From: Setaria digitata
Lineage: Eukaryota > Nematoda > Chromadorea > Rhabditida > Setariidae
Assembly: GCA_003640385.1 (NCBI GenBank)
Contig: RCAB01000006.1
Span: forward strand, 558,001 to 622,000
Reading direction: 5' to 3'
Length of the DNA stretch: 64,000 nt
Translations under genes and position numbers: made by a program
Shown: piece after piece, positions 24,967 to 37,554 of the stretch
How the letters are laid out: the number at the start of each line of letters is the position of its first letter
Position numbering within the stretch: position 1 is the first letter of the stretch
The notes under the pieces: model-generated
Told to the model about the DNA's origin: nothing
Database searches by the model: none
Seen by the model: the letters and a program-made list of their open reading frames with translations, nothing else

Positions 24967-27530
24967 ATGTTATTGGCCTTATTCAGAATAATACTTTTTA
25001 TTTGGATAGATCGCAGAACATTCCTTTTACTTATTTCCTGTTATGTTTTAATTGCTCCAAGCTATGCTGTGCTTTCATACGAACCACAAATAAGTAAGTC
25101 TACAGTATAATGCACAAAATGATTTCTAGCTGTGCAAATCTTTTAAGTTTTAACTGAAATTTCTGTTCAATAGAAATTCTCATGTTATAGGTTATTTCGA
25201 CGGTGCAGGCTATCTTGATAATTGCAAGTCAAAACTGGAACGTCGTGTAACTGCTTTGTCCGGTTTACTAATATCACATCAACTGTATGGAAGTATTCCA
25301 TACAACGCATCTAAGAACTGTTTTTTGCTAATAACGGCACCATCTGGTTATCGTATACGCTTACGCGTTCTTGATTTCAATGTGCTTGGTGATGCTCACA
25401 ATTGTGATAAAGATACACTCCATGTTTTCGATGTTTGTGTTAGATCAGGGCCATCTGAATCTTGTTTCTAATAACCTTTAAGTTTAGTATATTCAATTAT
25501 TGGAATCTGAGTTTATAGCGCTAAAATTACGTTAATTAGTCACCACTGTACTCTTTTTTTTTATTCATATTTTCTACCATGAGGCAAATTTCGATGAACG
25601 ACGGTTCTATTGGTTGCATTTTCTGACATGCACCTGCTCATCCAACTAATACATCTAAATTAAGTCTAACTAAGTTCGCTTTTGAGTATTGAATATTTTA
25701 ATTTCATAATTCTGTAAACATTAAAATTTTAAGCCAACAAGCAGCAAAATTTACTTGTGATTTTATATTTAAAAAGAACTTCAGCATGAAAAACCAATCG
25801 ACCCGCAAGCTTTACGAGATGCAAACCAGGAAGATACTTCACCAGGACCTATACTTGGGCAATTTTGCGGTACTATCCGAAATGCTAGTGAATTAGCCGT
25901 TTCAACAGAGAACGCTTTAACGCTTTGGTGGCACACAGATGCCGAATTACCATTTCATCACAATGGTGAAGGATTTCGATTGCTTTGGTCAGCATTTCGA
26001 AAATCGAACGTTGGTAAGTTCCTTTTGAAAACTATAGAATTTTGTCTTGAAAATCTGAGAAAATACTTTTTTTCCGCTGTTATTCATTCTATTTAATTTA
26101 TTCCTTTCAAACTATTAGCAATCTATCTACCAATTATTTATAAATAATTGTAAAAATGCTAGCAATATAGGCCTGTTCCAGTAGTGTTGTACTTGACCCG
26201 CTGAAGAATTTGATAATGTTCATTTCAGCACCATGCAATGCCCAGCGTGAATTCACATGTAACAATCAAGAATGTATTGCTGCAGAACTTGCTTGCAATC
26301 GGTATCCAGACTGCAAGGATGAATCTGATTTGATACGCGAGCTTCAGATTGCTCATAAATGCGATTGTTTGTTTTTCATGTTTCTGAATTCTAATTGAAA
26401 AGAAACAAATATTACAGATTGAATTAATGCATGCGATGATAAGAGATTTCCGCCTCTTCGTTTCTGATATCCCTAAATACTTTACACATTCAAGAGATTT
26501 GCAGCATTTTCCGATAGATGATAGGAGGATATTTTGTCACATTCTTCATGTTAACTGAAGATTTTATGCTAAAATTTCAAATCGTTTACAGTTCTGACCG
26601 ATGATCCATTGGGTTCACTAACTGGCCTAACGCTCTTACTTATCAGTATGGCTGCGGTAAGTTTATCCGCATGCTTGTGCATATGTGCATGCATCTGCTG
26701 CAAATGTATGAAAACTCCGGATAAAGCTTGTACTACTGCTACAGCTACTGAATTAGCCGTTGAACGAACACCATGTTATAGTGGAACGGATACTGCCGCA
26801 CTCCAACAACCGACACCGCCCGGATTTTATCCACCATCTCCACCAACAGTGCCACCGCCAGTAGGGAAAAAAATTTCACAAAAGGCTGCAATGAATAGGT
26901 GCCGGCATCTTTTCACCTTTTTAAATAAAATCAAAAAATGTTCTAGAAAATAACTTTCTAGTAGAATCATTTAAATATACTCATTTAAACCGATTGGTTA
27001 GGCTGTTGATAATTACAAATTCCCATTTTGCTAGAATTATTGGAATTGTATGGTTATCCAGTGCTGCAGTTCTGATGACAGTAGGTTGATAGAAACAAGT
27101 GTACATATTTATTAAATGTTACACGTAATTCAGGCTATCGGATGTTAAAATTGTAAGTAAACAGCTATTAACAATTTTTCTTGTTTGCAGCACTAAAACA
27201 TGGTTATTAGTTTTTGTGGCAGCCACATTCATGGTAAAACTTAAAAAGGGCTGAACTGAGAAATTTTTTGGTAAGAATGTAACCTTTGACACCACCGAGT
27301 TCATACCATTTCCATATCCACCAAAAAAACTCCAATTTTTATTCACTTTCAGTGCAGTTGCGGGACGAGACCTCATCAACCCGATACATCACCGTGGTGG
27401 TAGCTTCATCAGTAAGCAGGGTGTACCATTACTTGTTGCCCCTGCCAATGAATACGGCAGCACGCCGATACAAAAGAATAACAGTCATTCGTACGTGAAG
27501 AATGAGTCACGTCATTTGTTGATATATTAA
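24967..27530 (+). CDS. CUB and LDL-receptor class A domain single-pass membrane protein
   Basis: Six exons: 24967-25093, 25191-25432, 25785-26013, 26229-26366, 26592-26898, 27353-27530, about 406 residues with all phases consistent. A hydrophobic signal sequence occupies roughly residues 1-35. A single CUB domain (about 43-200) contains four Cys in the usual order (DNC, KNC, HNC, QFCGT). A six-Cys LDLa module lies at about 201-245, with a degenerate acidic end (DCKDESD). A transmembrane segment at about 255-280 runs into a Cys-rich stretch (CICACICCKCMK) that could be palmitoylated, then a Pro-rich cytoplasmic tail. The order CUB-LDLa-TM resembles vertebrate LDLRAD2 and the end of Neto/LEV-10-type receptor auxiliary proteins, so a surface co-receptor or receptor-clustering role is plausible, but that is inference. 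Two introns use a weak GTTTGT donor. The ATG at 24967 is the first in frame; the frame is open further upstream, so a different 5' exon is possible. Confidence 0.75.
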
Positions 27531-29585
27531 TAATCAACTGGGTATACTTTTGCATAAAAATTAGTGGCCTTTTAAGATTTCGCGCCGCAAAACGATCCTA
27601 ATCCTTTTTAAACCTTCGTCATTTCGTCGTAAATAAAAAATTTGTGGAAAAAACCAGCTGAGTTTTGTTTATCGTTCTGAACTTAAATCCTTGTTTTCAT
27701 TACGTTACAGATTACAAAAAAAAAAAAAAAAAAAAAAAAAGAAACAAACAAGCAAACAAAGAAAAGAAGTTCTTTATCCCCTTTAAATTTTCGTGCCACT
27801 GCAATAGGTATAAGCCAAGGAAATGTATTGAGACCTCAGGTATGTTTTCGCTAACTTGCCGTTATTTATTTTTAATATTGTTATTTTTTATTTCCTGTCT
27901 AATATGCGGCTTTCGAATGATCATTTTTCCTAGAAGACATTTTTTTTTCGATAAGGTTTACATATCTAAGTGCTTACTAAAATAATGCTGCATCTAGAAA
28001 TCTACAAATTGAAAACAAAAGTATTTACGAATTGCAGACTTACTTCAGTGCCTCATTTGAATAGTAAGAACCCAAATGTTATCGAATTGTGATATTATTT
28101 TTCTAAATTTTTGTGAATCTGCTGTCTGTGTTTTTTTTTTTTTTTTCAAATTGCTAGAAAATTAAGTAAGACAATTTTAAAGTCTTTTTTTTTGAAATCT
28201 TGTTGTATGTTTGTTCTGAGTTTACAGTTCTAGTTAAGTCGGTTTACGGAAAAAGGAGAAGTCGTGTTCTTAGAAAGATCAATTGCTGTTTTTATACTAC
28301 GGGTACAACAATTTTAATTATTTAGTTATTTTATTGCAGTTAGTTCATTCTTCACCTGTTACTTTTTCTTGTTCATCTGTTGATGTTGCAATTTACTGCA
28401 TTCACAGTATATATTTTGTTCATTTACCTGAAAGCTTTTACGTTCAGTTTGTGGCAGTAGAGTACTATGTTGCCATATTTTAAAGGTAATCGGTTCTCAG
28501 CAGCAATCCCGTTTTATATTCGCTGTACTGTTATTCTTTTCTAATAAGAACATTTCTTTAGATCAGGCCATAGTTATTGCAATTCCTTAAAACACCCTTC
28601 TACTAGAGAAAGTTACATTTTAAGTCTTGAATTTTATTGTCGTTTTGCTCTACTAACTTCAATGTATTCAAAAATTTATTCTAATGTTTTGTCTTCCAAT
28701 GTTCAAATTTTGTTATATTGCTCGGTACAGGGTAATAGGCATAAATGCTTCAATTCGAAAAGTATTCGACTTTCCGTATTCATGAACTGGAATATGTTCG
28801 GAAGTTTCACGAAGTGTTTTTGGTTGTACTGAGAATCGACTGTAATTTCATGACTTTATTAGGGAGCTTTCAGTTTTATCAAAATCATCTTTCTAATTTT
28901 TTGTTCAGTTTAAAAAACTCGCGGTGAGTATGACAGGTAAAATTTAGCAGGATTTCAAGAATATGAAGTTCTGCACATCTTTTAAAGATAGTAATGAGAT
29001 ACTGACCTAATCTATTAAAAAAGACAGTGACGAACTAACGCAGTGGAACTGAATGCTGAAAATGAAAGAGCAAGACAAATTAACGGTTGCCTCCAGTTAT
29101 CACTGTGTGTCGTGATCACGAGCAAGTTTCGCATGAGGGCTGCTGAAGGTTTCCAAGGCACAAATTTTTCCGAATAAAGGAAGCTATGATGGACCAAATT
29201 CTCTCCCCAGCATCGTGGCAGTAGAAGTGGTAAGTTGTACATCACTGTGACAGAAGTGATGCAACGAAGAGTGTTGAATGTTTGTGTGTAAATCATCTGA
29301 ATATAATGAAACTAGAACTTTCTGACTTGTGATATTGAAGGAAGTAAGGTTATTCACGTTAATTCATTTTACAGAAATAAGTGGAAGATAATGTACTTGC
29401 GTAGACTATCCCGAGAACAAAATTTCTTGATTAGCCTGAAACTAACCGTAGTGATGCGTTAATCGGTTTGAAACCAAATGATCCAGAATAGACTAGTCGG
29501 ATGCTGAAGTTAACACTGCTAGTTGTGCTTTTGCGGTTTGTGCGTTTGTACATCTGTGGGTGCAGTCTGCAAAAGTTGACAGTTT
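27531..29585. other. No recognisable gene
   Basis: AT-rich, with the A25 run at 27716-27740. The open frames are short, hydrophobic translations of T-rich DNA. Confidence 0.6.
27632..27637 (+). terminator. Poly(A) signal of the CUB-LDLa gene
   Basis: AATAAA about 100 bases after the stop at 27530. A 25-base A homopolymer follows at 27716-27740. Confidence 0.6.
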
Positions 29586-29918
29586 ATGAGAGAGTGGATT
29601 AGCAGAGAGTTAAAAGTGAACAGGAGAGAAACGGTTAGCTTATATCCTCATTTGAAAAGGGCTGTGGATCGCATTATCAGCAGAAAGTTACAACCAGATG
29701 ACACACTATCAAGGTCACGCGATATAACCTCCTCCTCCTCTCCTTCTTCCTCTGACCCGGCTCATGAGATAATGGGGAAGAAAATAAAGTGTGAAGCAAT
29801 TGGACTGCGTCATCGTTCTTTGAAATTCCGTTCTTTTGACAGTAATCTCACCTATAACTTCCGAAGCAGTGGTCTTGTCGATATGATGAAAGATTCGTCT
29901 GGAATGCTTGACTACTGA
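29586..29918 (+). CDS. Isolated 110-codon ORF, doubtful
   Basis: An ATG-started frame ending in TGA, rich in Ser, Arg and Lys, with a short run of Ser codons near the middle. I recognise no domain, see no splice partner on either side, and a minus frame of 112 codons overlaps it. It could be a small intronless gene, a lone exon or chance. The amino-acid composition is more protein-like than that of most open frames in the surrounding gene desert. Confidence 0.22.
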   Translation: MREWISRELKVNRRETVSLYPHLKRAVDRIISRKLQPDDTLSRSRDITSSSSPSSSDPAHEIMGKKIKCEAIGLRHRSLKFRSFDSNLTYNFRSSGLVDMMKDSSGMLDY

Positions 29919-32900
29919 AATGGAGAGTACCCTTAAGAAGGACCTATCAGTGGGCAGCTCTTCACATAAACGACCTGATGTACCGAAACCGTTTATTAAA
30001 CTATCGTTCCATTTCCCGATTACAGAACCCAATCTCCAAGTAATTTCGGCCAAACAGTAACCAATCTTTCAGACATAATTGTGGGTAGACTGAAGCTGCT
30101 GTAACCAAGAAATGGTTTAATTTGAGCCATTGCCAAAACTTCCACTTCAAATTAGCTATTTGTGCTTTGTTATTGACAGGAAGAAGAGCATCGGGCATAT
30201 GGAAAAGGAAGAAGGAAGTATTGACCAACAAAAAGTTCTGCTTCAGCAGTGTAAATGAATCACTAAGGGTGTACAACTGGGGACCAGGATCAATTCTTCG
30301 AGGAGATTTAGTTGTTAGGTAGACTAGAAAACAATCCGAGAGTTCCGATATGATTCAGTTCCGTTCATTGCGTAGGAAGTATAATTATGGTATCTGTGTC
30401 GACGAAGTAGCTAGTGACAAAAATGGACTAAAGATGTAGTCAACTGCTACACTACACTTTCTTTGTTCTAAAGTTATAAGCAACGATTTGGATAACGAAT
30501 GTTATAGTTCTATACTGAAATTCTTAAATAACTGGAATCTGAATTTATCAAAGACCGTTCAATACTATTAGAAAAATTATGCGAAATAAGAACTGAATTT
30601 ACATTTACGGCAGTTGGAAAATACAGATCGTATTACGTTTAGCCTGAAGAAACTTTATATTCTACGAGAACTAAAGAAGTCCAAAAGTTGCCTTTTTTCC
30701 TGGACGGCCTACACTACGGATAGTTTGACTATCGCGGCAGAATCAGACAGTCGACCATATTGGTCATATCAAGAGTACTTTACTCAGCTATAGCGAATAG
30801 ACACACTATTACAAAACAAAAAACAGACTTCTCCTATACTTGGGAAAAAGAGCCTCGAGATTCCTTTCGGATTCTTTCGGTTTTGTTAATAACGAAAACA
30901 AGCAGAAGTGCCCGCGAAGTGGAAATTACAGATCTATTTATTAACTATCGAAAAATTTCGGATACTCACTTCATTCCAGATTGCTTGTGATTATTCATGG
31001 CAAACAGTTGCTTGAACAGTTTGGAGAACATGATTTTTATCTTCAAAATACGTCGCAAGGGATATAATGTGGGTGAAAGGACATCACTGCTGAAGGATGA
31101 ATGGATGTACAGATAGATTGATTGATATGTAACCCATTCTGAATCTACCATAAATGATGGTGAGTGTGAATGGATGGTAGCTTAAGGCAAAAAGGGTATA
31201 TGAACCAAGATTCAGGATGGATTACAGATATTTCAGTCATTGTTACGTTAATAAGTTTAGCTTTAAAAAAAAAAGACCAAAAATAGAATCACACTTTATC
31301 ATTTACAAAATCCAGATGAGCTTAAATGGAAAAGGCCCTAGGAATGCACTGAAAGCTTACTATTACTTTTTAAGGATGTAACCAGTTCAATTCTGTTTCC
31401 ACCATTCTAATTGCTGGGTCTGACATCGTGTTCTCCATATTTGAAATTAAAAACGATGGAATGAATGTTCTGTTGGAATATTCTGTAGTAGCTGCTTTCT
31501 ACTTGTATTCCATACAAAATTCATGTTCATGCGCACATGTCATTAAAGTTTTCTGTGATTTTTTATATAACAGACATTTAATTAGTCCTATCGACCTGTC
31601 AATCATTATTTTTGAACTGACACTCAAGAAAGAGTGTCGAATAGTCTTGCAGTCTATATTATTTTGCTTTAATGATTTTACTATTTTTAGGGTCAATATC
31701 GCTCATTTTATTTAGGTCTCTGTTGCTTTATTCAAAATTCCGCAGTTACCTAAAAGCACTAGGTATATTTCGGACCAGTCATGCAATAAAACAAATCATC
31801 GACACAGAACGGTTTTCTTTTTTCGAGGTTGTAACTATTAGCCAGCTAAGAAAATCTACGAAGAAAATAGATTGGCACATTGCATCAACAAGTCGAATGG
31901 AATGAATTAAAAAAGAGGAAATGCTTCGTTACATAAGGTTGAGAGATAAGCCATCGCAGTTCCGAATGCAACACCTGGAACAGTAAATATAATATTTATG
32001 GACATTGTAATAAACAAAATTTACGGATGAGGAATCAACTTTTTCTAAGGTATTTCAAACAGAAATTAATATTTATAAATAACCCTGTTGTCATAACTAT
32101 GTTATTGATTCCTATCAAATTATTTGCTAATTCAACTTTTTCAACTCATGTGAAAGGGAAGTTTTTATTCAAAAGGAACTACTGAATATCGTCACATCTG
32201 ATACGAAATTGTTTCAAGCCTAAAAAGAAAAACTACTAATAGATGAAGGTAAACAAAATGAGTAAATGAGTCCTCAGCAATAAGATGCTTTTGCACGAGT
32301 AATTGATTGAATTGAATTTTACTGACAAATCCGTTGCAGCAGATTTGAAATTATTTGTTACTAAATATGGATCTACAGTTCCCTCTGGCGAAAATGTGAA
32401 AGGCTTAAAAAAAAATGTAGTTTAATGAGAGAACTGGACGAAACTTCATAAAACCATTGAGTTGTTAGGATAAATTTCACTAATTAAACGAGCAGAGATC
32501 TCCATTTATTTATCCTTTTTCCAACTTATTCTACATCAAAAATTAGATGAAAATTTACAAGATCAAGAAGTGAGAAATGTGTGTGTGCATATGAGACCCA
32601 CATCATCTAATCGGATTACAAGATTGAAGGATCCGTCAAGATACTAAAAAGGAATAGAATTTGACTCAGATCTGAGTCACGTAATGATAATGATTGCAAG
32701 ACTGCCTTCCGGACAATTTTTGCCGAAAAATATGAGAGCTACTGTTAAGTTATCAGAAATGTGTAAGCAGTAAGCTTTCTTTGTGAAAGTATACCATTCT
32801 GCTGCAAACTGTAACTGAGATAGAGTTTATTCCTCAACTTCTCAAAAAGAAAAAAAAATTCAATGCACTACGAACAAATTTTCGCAGGACACTTATTTTA

Positions 32901-35262
32901 AATCCCAAAGTCCGGAAGGTGAAATAAGACCTAGTATTTTCATAATTGGAAGAAATAAAGGAAGGGAACTTTCCAGTTTAGAGAATTATCGTCAGTATGG
33001 AATAAAACAAAATAAATTTAAATTTATCTCGATATTTAAGAGATAAACATTTGCAAACAATTTTAGAAATTTATAACTATAAATGGTATAAATATAAGAT
33101 ACACCTGGAATTTAATAATCTGCATGCTAGCTATATCATGGAGCAAATTTATCCTTGTAAGGTTTGGATTTTCCAGCGAGAACCTCTTTTATTATTTATA
33201 TGTCATTAGAAAAGACGAAAAAAAAACATGTCATGCACATTTTTTTGAAGTTGTATTTCTGCTATTCGAAAGCATCAAGAATCCGGTAACAAAACTAATT
33301 CTCTTTTTAGTTTAGAAGCCCAATGAAGTAATATTTCTAGAGGATTAAAAGTTGTACAAAAAACAATTAACAAGAAGGTGAGTTATTTTTATTTCCTTTC
33401 ATTCTTAAATATTTTGTTTCCGAAAACGTAAACGTTATACAATAAGTGTTGATGCCTATATCGAATTTCGCTCGCAATCATTTTTGGGCATATTCATAAA
33501 CATGCTGTAGACAGAGGTCGTCTTTCAAAAAAAAAAAATTGCAAAAACTGAAAAATTTTTTTGAGAAAATTCTAATACTCGATCTCATCACCCCTTGAGC
33601 ACCTTCACAAACCCGCTTGCTGCTTAACAACTCCTTAAAACTTTGGAACGACGTACTTACCACATAATACCACACATAAGAATTTACAAAGTGTTGCGGG
33701 AATCGACGAAATGTTCCCTTGCTAAAGGAAACATCTTTGGTGGTCTTTATTGTCAACGCAGCGGTGTGATGCAGACCACCCGCGATGCGTTAACTTTAGA
33801 AAACAAGTTTGCACATAGAAGCAATTTCAGACTCTATGTCACCTTTTACAAACCGCAGCGAATTGATGAAGGATGAAGGTTGGGACCTGGTCATATAAAA
33901 CATCTTTGGTATGTATTTAATATGTAGCGCACTTGAAAGTTATCTTTGAATCTTACAGTCGAAGAGAGAATCATCAAAAACTTTGCCGGCCTATTTATAC
34001 CGTCCCCGTAAGATATTAAAACCATTTCTTTCATTACTTCAGTTTCGAGACTTCAAAAATTGAAGAAAAATTACTGATTTGGACCGTCTGTTGAATTTGG
34101 AAACAGATTTAAAAGACTAAACTTTAAAGAAGTAAATAAAACCCCTGTCAAGGTCTCCTGCTTGAGGTTAAGGTTTGACCTTTACAATGTGCAGTTGTGC
34201 AGTGCATTTCGGCTGTAAACAGATGGCCTTCAGACTTTCCTTCCAGCCCCTTTTGCATTTGTCCCTGAATAGCTTCATTCTAATCCTCTAAACGTAGCAA
34301 CACATTGCCAACTTCCCGAAAAAAATTCATTGCTGTGATTTAAAATTTACTATGCCTTTACAATTTATGATATGTGGGTCTAGCCTTATGACACCACCTT
34401 TAAAATGTACGGGGTTTCTGCTAAAAAAATTCGCAAAGCCACAGTTGTATTTTGCTTATATTTTGCGTATATAGATTTGTTTATTTATTCAATTATTTAT
34501 AAAGGTGTATAGATATGAAACTAATTCTAGCAAAAAGATGACATGAGCTAAAATGGAAAAAACAAAATGATGTTTAACTTGGTAAAATAATGTTAGCCAC
34601 TGCTCGCAGCTGACGAAGTCAAAAGATTTGTTGTCCATGGTCAGTCGGTACGATCTCCAGTGGAAGACGCAAACGTAGGTGCAAAGATGCCAAACATCAG
34701 AATGAGATTTCCAGACAAAAAAGCTCTGCAAATAGTAGTATAATATAAGGAGTCGAATAATGGCAACTGAAATCATTTTCGCAGCCTTGAGACTTGCTGG
34801 AAGCTGTTACTTTCTATTTTGTCCACTGGCTTCCCCTGGTTTCTCATCACGCTGTTTGACAAGAAGGATATAAGAAAGCACATGAAAAGGTCAATCGTCT
34901 GTAGTCGAATCAATGAAAGAAAACTGCCTGAAATATCACGATGAACTACTTGTCAATTTACCTATATTGAAAACTGGTTTAGGGTGTCAAGCTGAAAAAA
35001 TCGAGCAGACTTACTCGGATTATATCAGCTGATGACGTACAAGGTTTGAAAACGAAAGAGGCGGGTGAACAGTTGCTTGGGTACGGTATGCTAGTGGGCG
35101 GGAATGATGATAGTTAAACATGGCGTGACGAACGGACCAAAAAGAGTAGCCACGTACAGTACAACTCACGCATGCTTGATGCAGATACGTGTGACACGTG
35201 CGACTGTATTATCTCTGGCATAACTATACGTTACAGAAAACATCGAGTAGGCAGCGCATAAT
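29919..35262. other. No recognisable gene
   Basis: More than 5 kb of AT-rich sequence. Frames at 31428-31715, 33478-33756 and 34489-34776 lack domains and splice support. The sequence just left of the gene at 35263 is expected to hold its promoter, but I identify no motif. Confidence 0.6.
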
Positions 35263-36369
35263 ATGTCCAGTGTAGATGCTACTGCCCGAAGTGAAAAACG
35301 TGATGATTTGGATGCCATCATTGGTTTACTTCGATTTCGTTTCATGGATGCCGTCCAGAATGAAGCAAATTCATGCAGTACAGCAGTTACGAGCATCCAG
35401 GACGATGATTGGTCTGAGGTTTTCCTTCTATTCCTTAAACGAATGGAAGTTGTATTCAACATTGCAATTTGAAACTGTGTGAGGATACCTCTTACTTCGA
35501 ACTAATTAAGACTGCCAATCTTCTATCAATTCTTTCATTTGCAGCGTTATATTTCTGTGCCAGATACTTTAATGTTTCCTTTCTTGTAACGTCCATGTCA
35601 ACTTACCGCTCTTGTAACTTGAGCACTGTAGTGTTCCTGTGTATGATCTTACTAGTTATTCAAATTGTTACTGCAGTTTATAGGTTCCTAATTTAGCTGT
35701 TATGACCCTATTAATTTGACTGCACTTTACATCGTTTGTGTAATCCCCAGGATATGTTTGATAGTTTTTGGTCTCTCGGTCAGAGTGGTTCACAGTGTTT
35801 TGCATATTCTCCCGTCACTCTGGAAAAGGCAATTATTATTCTAACAATGTTCTTTCATTACAAAAAAAAAAATTACAAAAACTGATCTGCAAACTAAGGT
35901 TTACCATCTTCATGCACTCTTCTATTTAGGTAAGTCAGAAGCAGTGTTGAAATACATAGGTCTCTGTAGGTTACTACTGTTAGATTTTGAATCAGATTTA
36001 AATTCTTTTGAAACATTCATGTTTCAGAGAGAAAGATCTTCAGTAACTATACTGGACAACGACATAATGGATGACGATTCACAAAGTTTATCAGATGAGT
36101 TAAGTGACTGTGACTGTAAGGTTGATCCTGCAACGGCAGCAGCGATCAAACAATGTGAAGAGATCCTTATGGGCAGAGGGCGAAGAAACCGCGGAAGAAA
36201 TGTTCACAAAGATCAACAAAAACCGGAACGGAATCAAAAATCCGGAGACTCAAAAGAAGCACTAAAAGACGAGAATGTGGGACCGATCATTCAGAAGCTG
36301 CTCCTAGAATCTGCTAAGGTTGTTATTAAAATGTTACAGGATGTAGAAATCGACGAAAGCATTGATTAG
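35263..36369 (+). CDS. Small two-exon protein of unknown function, acidic centre and basic patch
   Basis: Exons 35263-35418 and 36028-36369, joined in phase 0, give 165 residues. I do not recognise the family. The N-terminal third looks helical. The centre (about 60-85) is a strongly acidic, Ser-rich stretch around MDDDSQSLSDELSD. Next comes a short VDPATAAAIKQCEE motif, then a basic patch (MGRGRRNRGRN), a Lys/Gln-rich linker and a C-terminal amphipathic helix. No signal peptide or membrane segment is present, so it is probably nuclear or cytoplasmic, perhaps nucleic-acid or chromatin associated given the alternating charge. The donor (GAG|GTTTTC) is weak while the acceptor (GTTTCAG) is good. 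An AATAAA follows the stop by about 215 bases. A nematode-restricted protein is possible. Confidence 0.65.
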
Positions 36370-36582
36370 AGTACGTCACCAGCGTACTGCTCATGAAGTT
36401 CTCCGTACCACTAGTATTCCATTTTATTTGACTTCGAGCAGCTAATCGTCCCTACTACAAAATATTTTAACCGTTCAGTTAAATCCACACAAATTCAGTT
36501 GCAACAATTCAGTGATTAAGATGTATAATTTTTAGAATACTCTATTTGATTGTAAAATATGTAACGATTCTACTACTTCCCA

Positions 36583-36588
36583 AATAAA
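36583..36588 (+). terminator. Poly(A) signal of the 35263-36369 gene
   Basis: AATAAA at a plausible distance (about 215 bases) after the TAG stop. Confidence 0.6.
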
Positions 36589-36709
36589 AGGAGCATTTCA
36601 CTACACTTGATAGGGAAGCCCCCACGTCCTGAAACTAATCATTCTTGTCAAGCAGTATCAAACCCGCAGTTAGGGACCAGTCCATCATATTTTCCGCTTA
36701 CCAGTTCTC

Positions 36710-37057
36710 TTACCTGTCTATAATCGCAGCATTCCATTTATTTGATAGTCTCAAAATTTGGAAGCAGGTAATACTGCTATTACAAACATGATTAAGAACT
36801 GATAATCGAGCGAAAAAAAACATATGACTATCCACAGGGCTACGTTTACGAGGAGTGGTTTTTGAACACCTTTCGAACTCGGCTCGAAAATGTTTAGATG
36901 TGGTTCCCAAAGCTTTGACACGAAAGATAGTACTTCTATTTCCTAAATGAGTAGCATTTTGAGGATCTGCCGGTGGTATACCTTCAGGACAAATAAATAA
37001 TGCTTTCTTTTCGTTAATAAAATATTTAGTAACGTGCTCATATATAAACAGTATCAT
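36710..37057 (-). CDS. Minus-strand open frame, possible exon, unknown
   Basis: A 115-codon frame with an ATG at 37057-37055. Its middle part reads like protein (PEGIPPADPQNATHLGN, then a Lys/Arg-rich segment). The frame ends where a strong donor (CAG|GTAAGAG) sits, which hints at an exon rather than a stop. I found no downstream exon and no phase-compatible connection from the flippase-subunit gene upstream on this strand. It may be a piece of an unannotated gene, a further 3' exon of that gene, or chance. Confidence 0.22.
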   Translation of the reverse strand: MILFIYEHVTKYFINEKKALFICPEGIPPADPQNATHLGNRSTIFRVKALGTTSKHFRAEFERCSKTTPRKRSPVDSHMFFFARLSVLNHVCNSSITCFQILRLSNKWNAAIIDR

Positions 37058-37554
37058 TTAGTAATAGTTTCATGGATGGATGAAAATATATGCTGCATAA
37101 CTTCTCAATGAATGCAGTTTGTGAAATACAACAAGGAGAAGTAAGGATGATTCCCACAAATAAAAAATAAAAAACAATTTGATTTAAGATGAAGTACATT
37201 TCAGTGCTGTTATCACTGGGAAAGTCATAACCTGACAAGCGTAAATGTTAATTAAAGACAAGATTCAATGGTTAAAGTACGGTGATGATTTATTACAGAT
37301 TCGAACTTCGACATTTTATAATTCGATACTGATAGAGGAAATCTGAACAAAACAACGCTTAAAGCAGAAAATTCATAAACATTAATAACAAGTACAGAAT
37401 CCAATTCCATTGGAAAAAAAAACAGTATAACCCAACAGTCTTGAAAAAATTAGTATGTTTTCTGCATAATAACGAGGAAAACTTCTTTTTCACAAGCAAA
37501 TATAATGAGTTTTACAGAGCAAGGCCTAGTTTACCTAACAGATAACTTCCAAAC

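Noticed and set aside
26609..26953. Stop at 26953 as the end of the CUB-LDLa protein
   Set aside because: A donor at 26899 and an exon at 27353-27530 in matching phase give a longer, better tail. The early stop is read as intron retention.
35166..35462. 98-codon minus-strand frame
   Set aside because: Antisense shadow of the plus-strand exon at 35263-35418.
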